Source: Jaltomata sinuosa (taxonomy: Eukaryota > Streptophyta > Magnoliopsida > Solanales > Solanaceae). Taken from it: DNA of 64,000 bases. A model generated the notes under the pieces. It saw only the letters and a program-made list of their open reading frames with translations, searched no databases and had not been told where the DNA came from. Numbering within the stretch: the first letter of the stretch is position 1; each line of letters begins with the position of its first letter. The position numbers and the translations under genes are program-made. Below are positions 36,401 through 46,978 of this stretch, one piece after another. The stretch is from NCBI GenBank assembly GCA_003996215.1, contig QJPP01007248.1, positions 1 through 64,000 on the forward strand, read 5' to 3'.

Positions 36401-39400
36401 GAAAGAAGAAGTGTCGAGGGTTTATTATGGGATTGTATAGGCCAGAGAAATGGTAACAGCCGTGCACCCAAGGGTGTGGCCTAGTGGTCAATGAAGTGGG
36501 TTAAAAGAGTCATGAGGCCTAAGGTCTCAGGTTCAAATCCCAGTGGAGACAAAAAACACTAGGTGATTCTTCCCATTTGTTCTAGCCTTGGTGGACAGAG
36601 TTACCTGGTACCTGTTACTGGTGGGAGGTGGCAGGTATCCCGTGGATTTAGTCGAGGTGCGCAAAAACTGGCCCGGACACCACGGTCATCAAAAAAAAAA
36701 AATGGTAACAGCCGTTAGGCTAGTTTTTTTTCTAATGATTATATAGGAATTTCCTGCGTAAAGGTAGAAAATGTCAACTTCTTTTTGGCCATTACTTTGG
36801 CTCGTTCGGTTTTTTTCCCCGTCATTTAGGTTCCGGACTCACTAAGGAACATGGTAGAAGTACATCGACCAATCTCCCCTCCCCTCTCCCTTCACCGTCA
36901 AACTCACCGCCCCCCCCCCCCCAAAAAAAAAACCCCACAAGCCTTTCAGATCTCCCTCATTTTCTTTGAACAACATGGTATTGGCCCCACCATTTTGCAA
37001 AATCAAGCAAATTAACAGCATATACCTAAATTCTACAAGAGATCGTATGCAGTTAAGTTTTAATAGTTGGCGTCAAACAAAAAAACAAGTAGAAGGAATA
37101 GAAGCAACACTCACTTTAGCTCGCATTGCCATAGCACGTCCCCGTCCAACACCAAGTGATGAACCTTTGCCCTTCAAAAGTGAAATTAAACATAAGTGAA
37201 ACACTTAAAATAAGTGAAGAAGGATAAAACAAAGACAGATGCTACAGTCAAGTACCTTAATTCTAGCTTCTAGACGCTTGAACATGGGAGCATTCTTAAG
37301 CATATCTGGAATTATCATGAATCTGGTAGAAATTCAAGTCAGCTATGATTTTACCAGGAAACAGCCTAAAATTATGCAATAGGAATCCATACTTTTATAT
37401 ACCTGACTTTACTGCCTCTAATAAAAACATGTTCCAGTTGTGACACCCTTCCATCCTGCATTGCAAAAATATTTTATAAGGCCCCATATAAGGAAGGTCA
37501 TATACTGAAACCTACATTTCATTTTCCACGAGTAACTGGAGAAAGAACCAAATATACAGCTTAGAAGCTGAATCATTCATCCAATACCAAGCATGCAGTA
37601 ACGAATGCAAAGCAAGACTTCAATGTATTGCTAAATCAGCTTTTTCTAGTTTTTATTTTGTTTTACCAAACCTTCTCAAGTACCCAGGCTTATCATCAAC
37701 TATCCATAGGAGAACTCAAGGATTGCAAAAAGCACTCTTTTTCTTTGGTAAAGGTTCAGTTAGATTTGGACGCTTTTATGATATATCTTGATGCTTTTTC
37801 TGCACTGACAGTGTTGAGAAAAATATCAAGGACGGGACAGCAGTGTAAGACCAATTTGGTATTATTTCCTTGTTCTGCTAATGAACTGGAGAGTAAGTTG
37901 CAACCCACAAGAAATTGGACGTGAAGAAACCAAAAAAGAGACAAGGGTGTGGCCTAGTGGTCAATGAAGTGGGTTGAGCACCATGGTTCAAATCCCAACA
38001 GAGACAAAAACACTAGGTGATTCCTTCTCATTTGTCTAGCCTTGGTGGACCGAATTACCTGGTACATGTTGTTGCTGGTGGGAGGTGCCAGGTATCCCGT
38101 GGAATTAGTCAAGGTGCGCGCAAGCTGGTCCCGACACCACGGTTATCAAAAAAAGAGGGTACTTGAGAAACACAAACGGAAGCGCAACAAAAACATGACA
38201 GAAAAATGTCACAAGTTCTAAACCTCTTCTTAGCCCCTTTATAACTACCAGGAATACACACTTGATCAAACAGAACATCGGAGAGCCAAATAAATAAGAC
38301 AAAACTCAGAAGCTAGAAGTTTCATATACGAACAGTTGCTATGTTTTGTGTTGTCGTTTATGTATTAATTACTTACAATAGGATCTGTCATCCATAGTTG
38401 TAAATGGATATGGAAGGGGACATAGGGCTTTGCTCTAGTGGTAAGATCGCAACACGTGATGTGTGGCAGACAAAAAGATGGTCAAGAGGGGTAGTGGTGC
38501 ACAAGAAAGGTGACTGATACCTATGAGGTTGGGGTATGGAAATCAATCAGGAACCTCTGGTTGTCTTTCAGACTAACACTAAAGTTAGAGTTGGTAGGGG
38601 GGACAGGGTACTTTTCTGGAAAGAGGATTGGAGTGGATTGGAGTGGCCATGGAACTCTTCAATCTCTGTTCCCTGGCATGTTTTCACTATGCCTGAACCC
38701 TGATTGCAGTATTCAAGAAGTGTGGTCTCCACAAGGTTGGACCTTGATCTTTAGAAGATTCTTAAATGATTGGGAAGTACCATGGGTATCAGAACCTCCG
38801 AGTCTGATAGGGAATTTCCCAGGCACTAACTTGGAACCAGACAAACCTATTTGGGGGCACCACAATGATGGAATTTTCACTGTTAATAGGGCATACAAGA
38901 GGGGTCTGAGTGAAGCTGCAGGTAGGTCTACTGGACCTTGGAATGCTATTTGGAAGAGTGTGGCTCCTATGAAAGTGAAGTGCTTCACTTGGCTAGTAGC
39001 TAGGAAAGCATGCTTGACACATGAGACATTGCAAAAGCGGGGGATCAACATAGCATCTAGATGCCTTTTATGCAAGGAGGCACTGGAAACCAACAAACAC
39101 CTCTTCCTGCACTACAAAGTTACAGCACAAATATGGGTATTGTTCACAACCATTGCTGGAGTTTATTGGACCATGCCTGAGCTGCTGAGCACACTGCAGA
39201 TTTGCTCAGCTGTTGGATCAGGAGAGGAGGAAGCAAGAGTCAGAAAAGATGGTGGAGGACAGTCCCAGCTTGCATCTGGTGGAACATTTGGAAGGAGAGG
39301 AATGAGAATCAGAAGATCTTTGAAGGAAAAGAATCCACTATACAGAAGATTAAGTGGAAAGTCATTACTTCACTAGGTTTTTGGTGTAAAGAACATAATA

Positions 39401-41901
39401 TAGAAGAGGAAATCCAATTAGTGGATTTTACATGTTCTCAATAAGTAACCTTTTTTCTCCTTACTGTAACTTTTTGGAGGTGGCCAGCATAGCTCTTAAT
39501 GCTGAAGAATACAATTTACCAGTTTCAAAGAAAATAGCCTAGTATTTAAGTGGAGAAGGCTAGAGGGATGGGCCAATGGTCCACCGAGTTTCAAATAATG
39601 CATCAATGACCCTGGGGGATTTCTCGATCATAAAATAAAAAAATATGTCTGAAAGGTGGAGGAGAAATTTCTATTAAACATATACCCTTATTATTTGGGA
39701 CTAAGGCCTAGTTATATTATTGTTATTGGTGTACCCTCATTGTGTGGTATCTGAGACTTTTTTCATGAAAATCCATGTTTTTATGGTTCGGTTGTGTTGG
39801 AAATTGGTATTCATTTCCTCGAGTGTGATGTGAAATGATTTGTGTAGTACTTTAGCCTTCTGGAGAGTTCAGCTAATGACTTTTTAAGACCCATGTAACT
39901 AGAAAAAGTTGAGGTCATGCAATTTTAGCCATTATTCAATCAAAGGGTGACCTAATGATCAATGGAAACTGAGATGGATCATGTGTTAACCAAGGTTCAA
40001 ATCTCAACAACGGTAAACACTTAAGTGATCTGTGCAAACAAAGATAGCAGGTACCTAGTGGCGTCAGCTGTGGATATAGACTAGGCTAAGGGACGGACTT
40101 CATCTCTTCTATTTTCTTCACTTACACCTTACACTTCAGAGTTGGGGTGACTGCAAGCTGACACGCATACCACTGTATGAAAAAAGAAAAAAAGGCTGCT
40201 ATTCTAGTGTCCCTCCACCCCCTCTATCCTAGTCTAAATTAACCTGTTGGCCATGGGGAATATCAAATATTAGATTTTGGTAAACAAAAGTTTACAGTAT
40301 ATTAAAACCCTTACACACTTTGTTAATTTTTATAAATTGCAACAGAATATTTGATAACCTAAAGAAAAAGGAAAATTTGGTAGTCTTTTGTAGATTTTTC
40401 CTTGTCCTCAGTTATCCTTTGCCAGGAAAAGAGGCAATTTTGGAAAATCTGTTCATTAATAAAGGGATCAAGTTCCTGGAAAACAAAGCTTGTAGAGAAA
40501 ACGATGCTTGGAAGTTGGTTTTTGTTATAATGAGAGCACAGGAGTTATTATTTTATTAATAGGTAGCTAGATACAAACTTAAACCCATCTGACCTTCCCC
40601 TCCCTTACTCTCTCCATCCCCATCCCTCCTTCTATCTCTTACCATCTCTAAATACTAACCTGAGAATCTCCAGTATGGGCATCTTTCCCCACAATGAAAT
40701 ATTTCCTCAAGGCACCCTCACACAATAGAATGAAATAACATCTCAGCTCAAACTCTATTTTACACCTTTTTCCTCGTCATTTATTTTTCGTAGGAGTGCC
40801 GGGGAGCTCATTAGTTTAGATGGAATTAACAGGAGGAGCACCATATTATTATCCACATTTACCTTAAGAAAAGAGCCTGCAAAAGCCTAACTAGTGTCTA
40901 CTGGTCCCACCACCACGGCTCCATCTCTACTTGACATCCAAAGATCCTTACTACTTAAATCAGACAGGTCTAAGTAACAGATGATTCTGCCTCTCTGCTT
41001 ATGTTTGCATATTTTAAAAAATCACTTTCGCCTGCAATGTTGATTATTTCATGTGCAAATTAAGCATTGAGGAAGCCATGGTAGACTTTTTTAGCTCATG
41101 ACACAACTTGTCATGATGTTATTCTTGTAAACATCTTCCAGCATTCTCTTGTTGCTGGTAATCAATAAAATTGTGCAGTGAAAATTTCTGCTTCTGTTTA
41201 GCTAATGGAAGATGGTTGGAGATCACGGGAGAGCTGTTTTCGTTTTCTAATACCAAACAACTTTTCCAATAATTTTGGTGTGGAAGGATAAAAAATCATA
41301 CCTTTCTTGAAGAATGGAAACCGAAAATGTCTCAATAAACCAAATAGGCCAAAAGGTCCTTCATTTTCATAAAATAGAGCTGTTTGGCAGTAAAGACACT
41401 TTTGTTCAACATAATCCTTCATTTGAACACATCATAAAGTTAAGAGAAAACTAGATATTAACTTGTGATAGAAAAACAACAGGACAATAAAGAGGAAGAG
41501 ACTGAAATCCAATTAATGAGATATTTCGTATTAGTAAATGAGGTTCTTTTAACAAGAAATCCGAATAGCCCGAGTTTGTCCCAGAAACAATGGTCCAATC
41601 CTATAACTACCTCCTCGACAAAATACTGAATTTCTGCACTAGGGTTTTACAAACTGCTCCCACTATCCAAGTATATGAATACGGAATAATTCTACTAGGG
41701 TTTTAGATTTAAGAAAGAGGAATTAAGAAGATGCATGCATACTTTAGCAGTGTAAGTGATGGTTTGGAGCTGGCAATTCCAGTTGTCCTCGCACTCGACC
41801 ATACTTCCTCTGTAAAGCTCACCGCTCTTCATCTCTACAGTCACTATATGCCCCGTCGCCTCGTGTAGAAGCTTCACCGGTATGCCTAAGCTCCGACTCA
41901 T
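33411..41901 (-). CDS. SmD3: Small nuclear ribonucleoprotein SmD3, five exons, complete
   Basis: The exons are 41743-41901, 37403-37455, 37256-37322, 37115-37171 and 33411-33473. All have GT-AG borders, and together they give 399 nt, 132 residues plus stop. The protein starts MSRSLGIPVKLLHEATGHIV and has Sm1 with VEMKSGELYRGSMVECEDNW. Sm2 has VSQLEHVFIRGSKVRFMIIP, and the tail is basic (KGSSLGVGRGR, then AAGRGAAPGRG) ending in VPPVRR. SmD3 is one of seven Sm proteins forming the ring on U1, U2, U4 and U5 snRNAs; it binds SmB, and the RG-rich tail is a target for arginine methylation. Its length and ending match plant SmD3 proteins. Introns 2 and 3 are about 80 bp, while introns 1 (4287 bp) and 4 (3641 bp) are swollen by transposons. 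No coding defect is seen. Confidence 0.95.
35410..35779 (+). mobile_element. 5'-truncated LINE 3' end inside the MULE
   Basis: The segment is bounded by a 13-bp duplication AAAATTAGGGTTT (35397-35409 and 35780-35792). It encodes a short stretch like the C-terminus of plant LINE ORF2 (KLRKEITAAALGALLYHKW) and ends in an A-rich tail. The size, truncation and duplication fit a LINE insertion. The protein match is short. Confidence 0.55.
35949..36198. mobile_element. Stowaway-type MITE
   Basis: Terminal inverted repeats (ctCCGTTTCAATTTGTTTG at 35952 and its complement CAAACAAATTGAAACGGAGG ending near 36194) enclose about 245 bp without coding capacity. GGAG-TA at the right end fits the TA target of Tc1/mariner-derived Stowaway elements; the left terminus is mutated. 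Confidence 0.8.
36464..36700 (+). mobile_element. tRNA-derived SINE in the right TIR of the MULE
   Basis: The head GGGTGTGGCCTAGTGGTCAA resembles a pol III A box and GGTTCAAATCC (36530-36540) a B box; the body ends CACGGTCATC plus an A tail. It is flanked by AATGGTAACAGCCGT (about 36449-36463 and 36701-36715), a clean target duplication. A second member of the same family lies at 37942-38155. Confidence 0.88.
37942..38155 (+). mobile_element. tRNA-derived SINE in SmD3 intron 1
   Basis: It shares the GGGTGTGGCCTAGTGGTCAATGA head, B-box GGTTCAAATCC, GGAGGTGCCAGGTATCCCGTG block and CACGGTTATC-A tail with the SINE at 36464, but lacks about 25 bp near the B box. AAAAAAGAG at both sides may be the target duplication. 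Confidence 0.85.
38430..39660 (+). mobile_element. 5'-truncated LINE in SmD3 intron 1, with a SINE-like head at its left edge
   Basis: A LINE ORF2 C-terminus (see 38510-39444) is followed by a 3' UTR of about 200 bp ending in an A/T-rich tail near 39640. At 38430-38480 a GCTCTAGTGGTAAGA...CAACACGTGATGTG segment looks like the start of another tRNA-derived SINE family, cut off where the LINE begins. Target duplications were not identified. Confidence 0.7.
38510..39444 (+). pseudogene. LINE ORF2 C-terminal fragment, zinc-binding RT domain
   Basis: The reading frame from about 38520 covers the region after the RT domain: GVWKSIRNLW, then the zf-RVT segment (WKSVAPMKVKCFTWLVARK; Cys-His motif CLLCKEALETNKHLFLH). 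A frameshift near 39210-39240 moves the end (PACIWWNIWKERN) to another frame, which stops at 39444. The endonuclease and RT catalytic parts are missing. It lies on the strand opposite SmD3 and would not be translated as part of it. Confidence 0.85.
39945..40190 (+). mobile_element. Possible degenerate SINE
   Basis: GGGTGACCTAATGATCAATG, then CAAGGTTCAAATCTC at a B-box-like distance, then an A-rich end (GAAAAAAGAAAAAAAGG). The layout resembles a diverged tRNA-derived SINE; no target duplication was found. Confidence 0.4.
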
Positions 41902-42868
41902 CTCTACCTTCTTCTTCCTAGTTAGTCTGCCGCTACTGCCTTGATTGCAAATTGTGAGTCTATCGACAAATCAAACAAGACGAGTGCCGCCAACTTAATG
42001 AAACTTAGGGCTAATTCTTCCACCTCCTCTGCCCATGGATCAACGTTGATCTAACGGTTCCCGTTTGTTGTCTAGACTTTCTTTCTTTTTCTCTTCTTTA
42101 CTAAACATAGGAGCCCATCACACGCTCAATATATGTCACTGTTTTTATTTAAAAAAGAATTATCATAATTTAATAAAAAAATTAAAAGTACCTTAAATAG
42201 TTAGTTACTGTGATTCATATACTTTTATATAATTTATAAATATATAAATTATTAGAAATACTTTTACTTTATTTGTCCAAATTTATGTTACACAAATGAA
42301 ATTTGGAGAGATAATCAATTTTTTCTTTCACCGTAATTTTTTTAATTTTTTTAAAATATTTTAAATTATTAATTATCGTGATCTATTGTAAATTTTCTTT
42401 TTAATAATGTAATACTTATCTGAATTTCTTATTTATTCAAAATCATAAAGATGAGAGCAATTTATTTCTTCAATTGCAAATATGTTTAATTAATTTTATC
42501 ACGAATTTTTCTTTTTTATATATATATATATAAGCTAATTTTAAAAGATTGACCAAACAGATAGTTAATTGAACTTTTCATCCATTATTATTGGATGCTT
42601 GGTAAGTCAATTAGATGATCCGGCTTGTATTACATAGCTCAAATGCACATAAATGAGTTATTGTGACCAATAGAACTTTCACCGTAAATAATAAAAAAAG
42701 GTTAAGGGTCTCTATTGCCTATAAATAAAAGCTTCATAAATACTCAAGTCATATAACAGTTTTACCTTTTATTGGAAAGCAAGGAACTTCAGTCAAAATT
42801 CAAATGCTTTCTACAATACGCATTAGTGGTGGAAACATTTTTATCTATAAATGTTATTACTAACATTA
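41902..42868. other. SmD3 5' flank and AT-rich intergenic DNA
   Basis: The first 200 bp next to the SmD3 start are GC-balanced and pyrimidine-rich on the minus strand, as expected for a 5' UTR/promoter of a housekeeping gene. No clear TATA box is seen there. From 42130 the sequence is AT-rich and carries no recognisable gene. Confidence 0.5.
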
Positions 42869-43016
42869 TATATAAAGCAGAAGACGAAGCACTAGAAGAA
42901 GCCAAGTGGCAAGCTACTGAGAAGCCACGTGGCAGTTTTTAGGACAACACTTATAATATTTTTAAAATTAGTTTATTAGAAATATTTGAATTTGAAAATA
43001 TTAGGATTTTAGAAAA
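42869..43016 (+). repeat. 148-bp dispersed repeat, copy 1 (Helitron-terminus-like)
   Basis: It has TATATAAAG, then GAAGACGAAGCACT, GCCACGTGGCAG, and ends ATTAGGATTTTAGA. It is nearly identical to 50064-50212. EPRV copy A begins 5 bp after it. An AT-rich TCTATATATAT...AAAG start is reminiscent of Helitron 5' ends, but neither a 3' CTRR hairpin nor a Rep/helicase is present. Confidence 0.7.
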
Positions 43017-43024
43017 AAAAAGAT

Positions 43025-43690
43025 TTTCGGTGAAGACCGGGCGGTAGTCCACCATAGTCAAAGATCTAGCAAGTCGAGCATTCTTATTTAGCGGTAGACC
43101 GCTAAATAAGAATCGAGATATATACAAATTCTTATATGGTTTGATGACTGTATGGAAGCTTTTACCCAAGCAAAGGGCCTGTCGAAATCTAATATGTATT
43201 GTTATTGAGCCCATGTGTCTAGCAGTTCTAACAAGGTATAAACGCCCCTTTTCTTTTTTAACGGGCTTAAGACCACGGCTGGCTAGACGAAGTCACTAAG
43301 ACAAAGCTAATAACAATAATATCGGATCTGACTGTACCACCATCTTGAAACCAAGTCAAGAAATCATGATATAAATTTATCTATATCTAGATAAAGTCTA
43401 GATCTTTCATGGCAGATACAAAAGCGAAGTTAGATATTCGACATAGATACGAATTTTTTAGCCGTACATAGTCACGGCATAGATCGGAGAAAGGAAATAG
43501 GAAATGAAAGAAAATGAAAGTAAAGTAAGTACCTTGTGAAGAACTATTCTTTTATTTAGCTTCGGTCAGTATCTGGCAATCTTACAATATTACAATAAAG
43601 AGAAGAGAGAGAAGAGAGAGAACTCTAAATTGTTTTTCTCTAAAAGCTTGCCCTTTTACAAATAATAGACTCACTTATTTATAGGGCAGA
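43025..43690 (-). promoter_or_regulatory. Promoter and leader of EPRV copy A
   Basis: On the minus strand CTATAAATAAG (43674-43684) is a TATA box, followed by a CT-rich start region. AATAAA (43553-43558) lies downstream, then about 500 bp of leader with several small inverted repeats; one, at about 43088-43118, is TCTTATTTAGCGG/CCGCTAAATAAGA. A related leader lies at 63188-63720. No TGACG element is seen upstream of this TATA box. Confidence 0.65.
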
Positions 43691-43785
43691 CATAAAATAG
43701 AAAGCATCTTTATACAGTACAATTGGGTCCCAATTTGTCCCTAAACAGTGTATCTACTGTTACTAAAGTTGGTTGAAGATTATCT

Positions 43786-45186
43786 TCATTTATTTTTCCC
43801 TTTTCCTTTTAGCTTTCGGAGAAGATTTTCCGCTTTTTCCAGCATATCTTCAGGAGTAGGTTCGCTCATTTGCGCCTCTTGCATATCTGCGATGTCATCA
43901 CTTGCTTCACTCCTCATGGAGGTGTTGGACTTCTCATATTGAGTAATATTGAGAAGTAGATTTCTTCTTACTTCTTCAAGATAATTTTTTATCATTTCTT
44001 CTTTATCTCCATCTTGAATAGAGATTTTTCTGGACATATGCCTGACTGAGCTGTCTTGCACAATTCCCTTTTGCGGTATAAGGCTATATTCTTGAATCTT
44101 ATTTTTAATAAGATCTAGTAATTTCTGTCCATAGTAGGATTTTGTCTTGGGATCGTGTTTCATTAATTTATCCCAGAAATTGTTATAAAAATTCCTATAT
44201 AAGCAAGGAATTTACTCTTCAGTAAAGCCCACTTCTGGAGTCCACTTATGAATCCACAGGATTGAAAATTCAATAAAAAAATATATTTGTTCAATTCTTT
44301 CAATATAACAGATATGATCTGTATGATATAATTCGCTGAGATTAGGTGATACTTTCACCCATTCTTTGTATAACTGAAGAAATGAATCAGGTAAAATCTT
44401 GGTCGTTGGACTATGGTACGACCACCAATTTAGGAACCAATTAGGAATAGGTTCTGCGAATATCTTCGCACAAATTTTTAAGAACCATGTATGCTTATGC
44501 TTCTCATTGTTATAGATGAGAACTTTATCAAAGGCATGAATGTAGTCCCAATATGTAAAATTCATGGACACTTTATTCAGGCTTATCTGCCTTTCTTTCA
44601 TTGTGGATATATCCCAATCTTCAACAGATATAATCTGTTTAACTATCATTTTGGAGAAGTTATAAACGTTTTCGCTGGTGTTGTATCCTGAGAAATGCTG
44701 AAATTCGGCACTTCCTGTACTTATTAGGATTGTCTTATAATAAGATCGGGTTTTGTATGATTCACCCGGAAAATATAATCCGTTGACTAGATACCGTTGG
44801 AATATCTTCCAAGGTTCTTCTTTTCTCTGAATATCAGAGTTTTCTAGGAGAAATATTATTTCTGTCTTTGATACCTTTTCGTAGGATTTGGTATCATCAA
44901 CCTCTTCCTTTGCTACAGATGCAAAAGTATTACTTTGCTTTTGAGATAAATACTCTTGTAGTTGTGCATATAATAGATCATTTTCTGAAATATCTTCCAG
45001 GTGTATTGATGATGAACTTGTATTTTGAGTATTCTTTGCGTTCATCAAGTTAAGTCCGTATTTTTGTATTACTGGAGAACTGGATGAGGATCCGTATGAC
45101 GATCCTGATGATACTGTGTGTGGGGCCGATCTTTCCCTTCCTCTATTTCCCCTGCCTCTAGCCTTGGTTATTCAAGGAGGGTCCAT
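43786..45186 (-). pseudogene. EPRV copy A ORF4, transactivator/inclusion-body-like
   Basis: The frame opens with ATG at 45186 and ends with a stop at 43786. It is 467 codons long, matching the 468 codons of the copy B1 ORF4, and is interrupted by TGA at codon 5 and TAA at 44212-44214. The N-terminus is Arg/Gly-rich (ARGRGNRGRER). The core shares motifs with B1 (SAEFQHFS, YNFSKM, NWFLNWW). The C-terminus is acidic then Lys-rich. In caulimovirids the protein at this position forms inclusion bodies and enables translation of the polycistronic RNA; that role is inferred from position and similarity between copies. Confidence 0.75.
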
Positions 45187-45405
45187 CCTGCAAACGAAAC
45201 ACTTTAATTTATTCGTGTGCATTATAATAATTATCATAGAAATATCTTTCTTCTTCCAGATTGATGATTTCTTCATAAAACAAGACGTCCATTATCATGC
45301 CATCTATAATCCTCCATATAATTAGTTCCTGTACATCTCTATTAAGAGGAACTACCTTTAAAATTGTGATTAGGGTTTTTTCAGTAAAGAAAAGGGCTGA
45401 AAAAT

Positions 45406-46880
45406 TCATTGTGAAAGATATTCTCTGGATAAGAAGTCTGGGAGAGAGTTATCGCTTCCTTTTTTATAATGTACTTCAAAATCAAATAGAGCTAATTGTG
45501 CTTGCCATCTGGCGAACATTAGTTTTGACGCATCATGTTTGAAAACTTTATCAAACATATATTTTACTGATTGAGCATCTGTTTTTATTAAAAACTTTTG
45601 ATTGTATAAATCATCTTGAAATTTTAAAACGCATTTAACTATGGTTAACATTTCGTGTGCTATCGTAGCATATTTTTTCTGAGCATCACTCCATTTTCCT
45701 GAATGAAATCGAATCAAATATTCATTCTTATCATTCGGGTTGATTTGTTTCAAAATCCCTCCATAGCCGATGTTGGATGCATCGGTCTCTATAATCTTTT
45801 GCCAGGTTGGGTTAGCAAGAGTTAGACAAGGCAAGGTTTTAACCCGGAGTTTGATATTTTTTACTAAGTCGGTGAGACTAGTAGTCCAAGGATTTTTTTT
45901 AACCTTTTTAAGCCTATCATACAGAGGGGCTAAATCTCTTGATAGATTTTTGTAAAAGGGGAAAATATAATTTAAACTTTCCAAAAACCTCTGAAGCTGG
46001 GTTCTGTCTGTGATAACATCAGGAAATTTTGAAGCAAAATCAATCAATCTCTGAATAGGGGTTACTTTTCCTTGACAAATAAGATGTCCTAGAAATCGGA
46101 CACTAGTTTGAAAAAGACTCATTTTTTATTTAGAAATCACCAAACCATTTTGTATGACAATTTTCTTAAACACGTCTAAATGTTTAATATGAATTTTCAA
46201 AGTTTTGGAATAAACCAAAATATCATCAATATAGACTATGATGAAGTCTAAATAGGGATTGAAAATGTCATTCATAATTTTTTGGAATTCTGAAGGAGCG
46301 TTTTTTAAATCGAAAGGCATAACATTCCATTTGTATTGTCCAAACGGGAAGTTAAAAGTTGTTCTATAAGAATGCTCTTTGAAAATTTGTATCTGTCAAT
46401 ATCCTGACTTTAAATCAAACTTTGAAAAGATGTTAGCATCATATAATCTTGATAATAAATTCTTTTTATTCGGAATAGGATACCGAATCCATTTTAGATG
46501 TTTGTTTAAAGGTTCATAATTTATTACTAACCTGGGTACGCCACGTTCCTTTTCAGCAGCATTATTAACATAAAAGGCAGTGCAAGACCAAGGAGATTTG
46601 GAAGGTTTTATCAAACCCATTTGTAACAACATATCAATTTCTCTTTTGCAGAATTCAACCAATTCGGCGTTCATCTGGCAGGGACGAGATTTTGTAGGAA
46701 TATTATCCTCAGAGAAGCTTTCTTCATATGGAAGGGTCACAATATGCTTTTTTCGATTCCAAAAAACACTAGGATGATCAGCACAAATGTCAACGGCTAT
46801 CTTCTCAGAAATTAATTTTATTTTTTCTTGTACTTTGGTGGATTTCAAAGTATCAAATATATTTAAACTAAATAACTCAA
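45406..46880 (-). pseudogene. EPRV copy A reverse transcriptase-RNase H
   Basis: A single frame is broken only by TGA at 46396-46398 (a Trp codon in the other family members' SGYWQIQ motif) and TAA at 46123-46125. RT motifs include GVPRLVINYEPLNKH, the catalytic YIDDIL and RFLESLNYI. RNase H shows ETDASNIGYGG, a Glu in ATIAHEMLTIVK and IKTDAQS, and ends HYKKGSDNSLPDFLSREYL. The frame is preceded by a shift and stop separating it from protease. No integrase is present, as expected for a pararetrovirus. Confidence 0.88.
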
Positions 46881-46978
46881 ATTACAAAGAATCAATATGT
46901 TTTTGTTTCATATTAATTAATGCATTTATATCACGAGAACGGGATCAGTGACAAAAGTATAACTGATGTTTTGATTTT

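Larger units (their letters stand above)
33851..36840. mobile_element. Non-autonomous Mutator-like element (MULE) in SmD3 intron 4
   Basis: Long terminal inverted repeats start GAGTSCGGAACCTAAATGAC at both ends: the left arm is about 33851-34293, and the right arm about 36228-36840 with a SINE inserted in it. A perfect 9-bp direct repeat, ACTAAGGAA, flanks the element (33842-33850 and 36841-36849). Nine-base duplications and long inverted repeats are diagnostic of the Mutator superfamily. No transposase is encoded. The AT-rich interior contains a LINE fragment and a MITE. The element lies wholly between splice sites of intron 4 and accounts for about 3.0 of its 3.6 kb. Confidence 0.85.

Noticed and set aside
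36470..36545. tRNA gene suggested by A-box- and B-box-like motifs
   Set aside because: No cloverleaf could be drawn; the target duplication and A tail identify a SINE. The same holds for 37942-38155.
37628..37924. 98-codon forward frame with a hydrophobic N-terminus in SmD3 intron 1
   Set aside because: Intronic, no domain, no promoter or splice context; ordinary chance frame.
43320..43720. Second as-1-type promoter in copy A
   Set aside because: A TATA box is present but no TGACG pair was found upstream of it on the minus strand.
46580..46777. Forward frames of about 60 codons opposite EPRV copy A genes
   Set aside because: Shadows of the minus-strand viral coding sequence.
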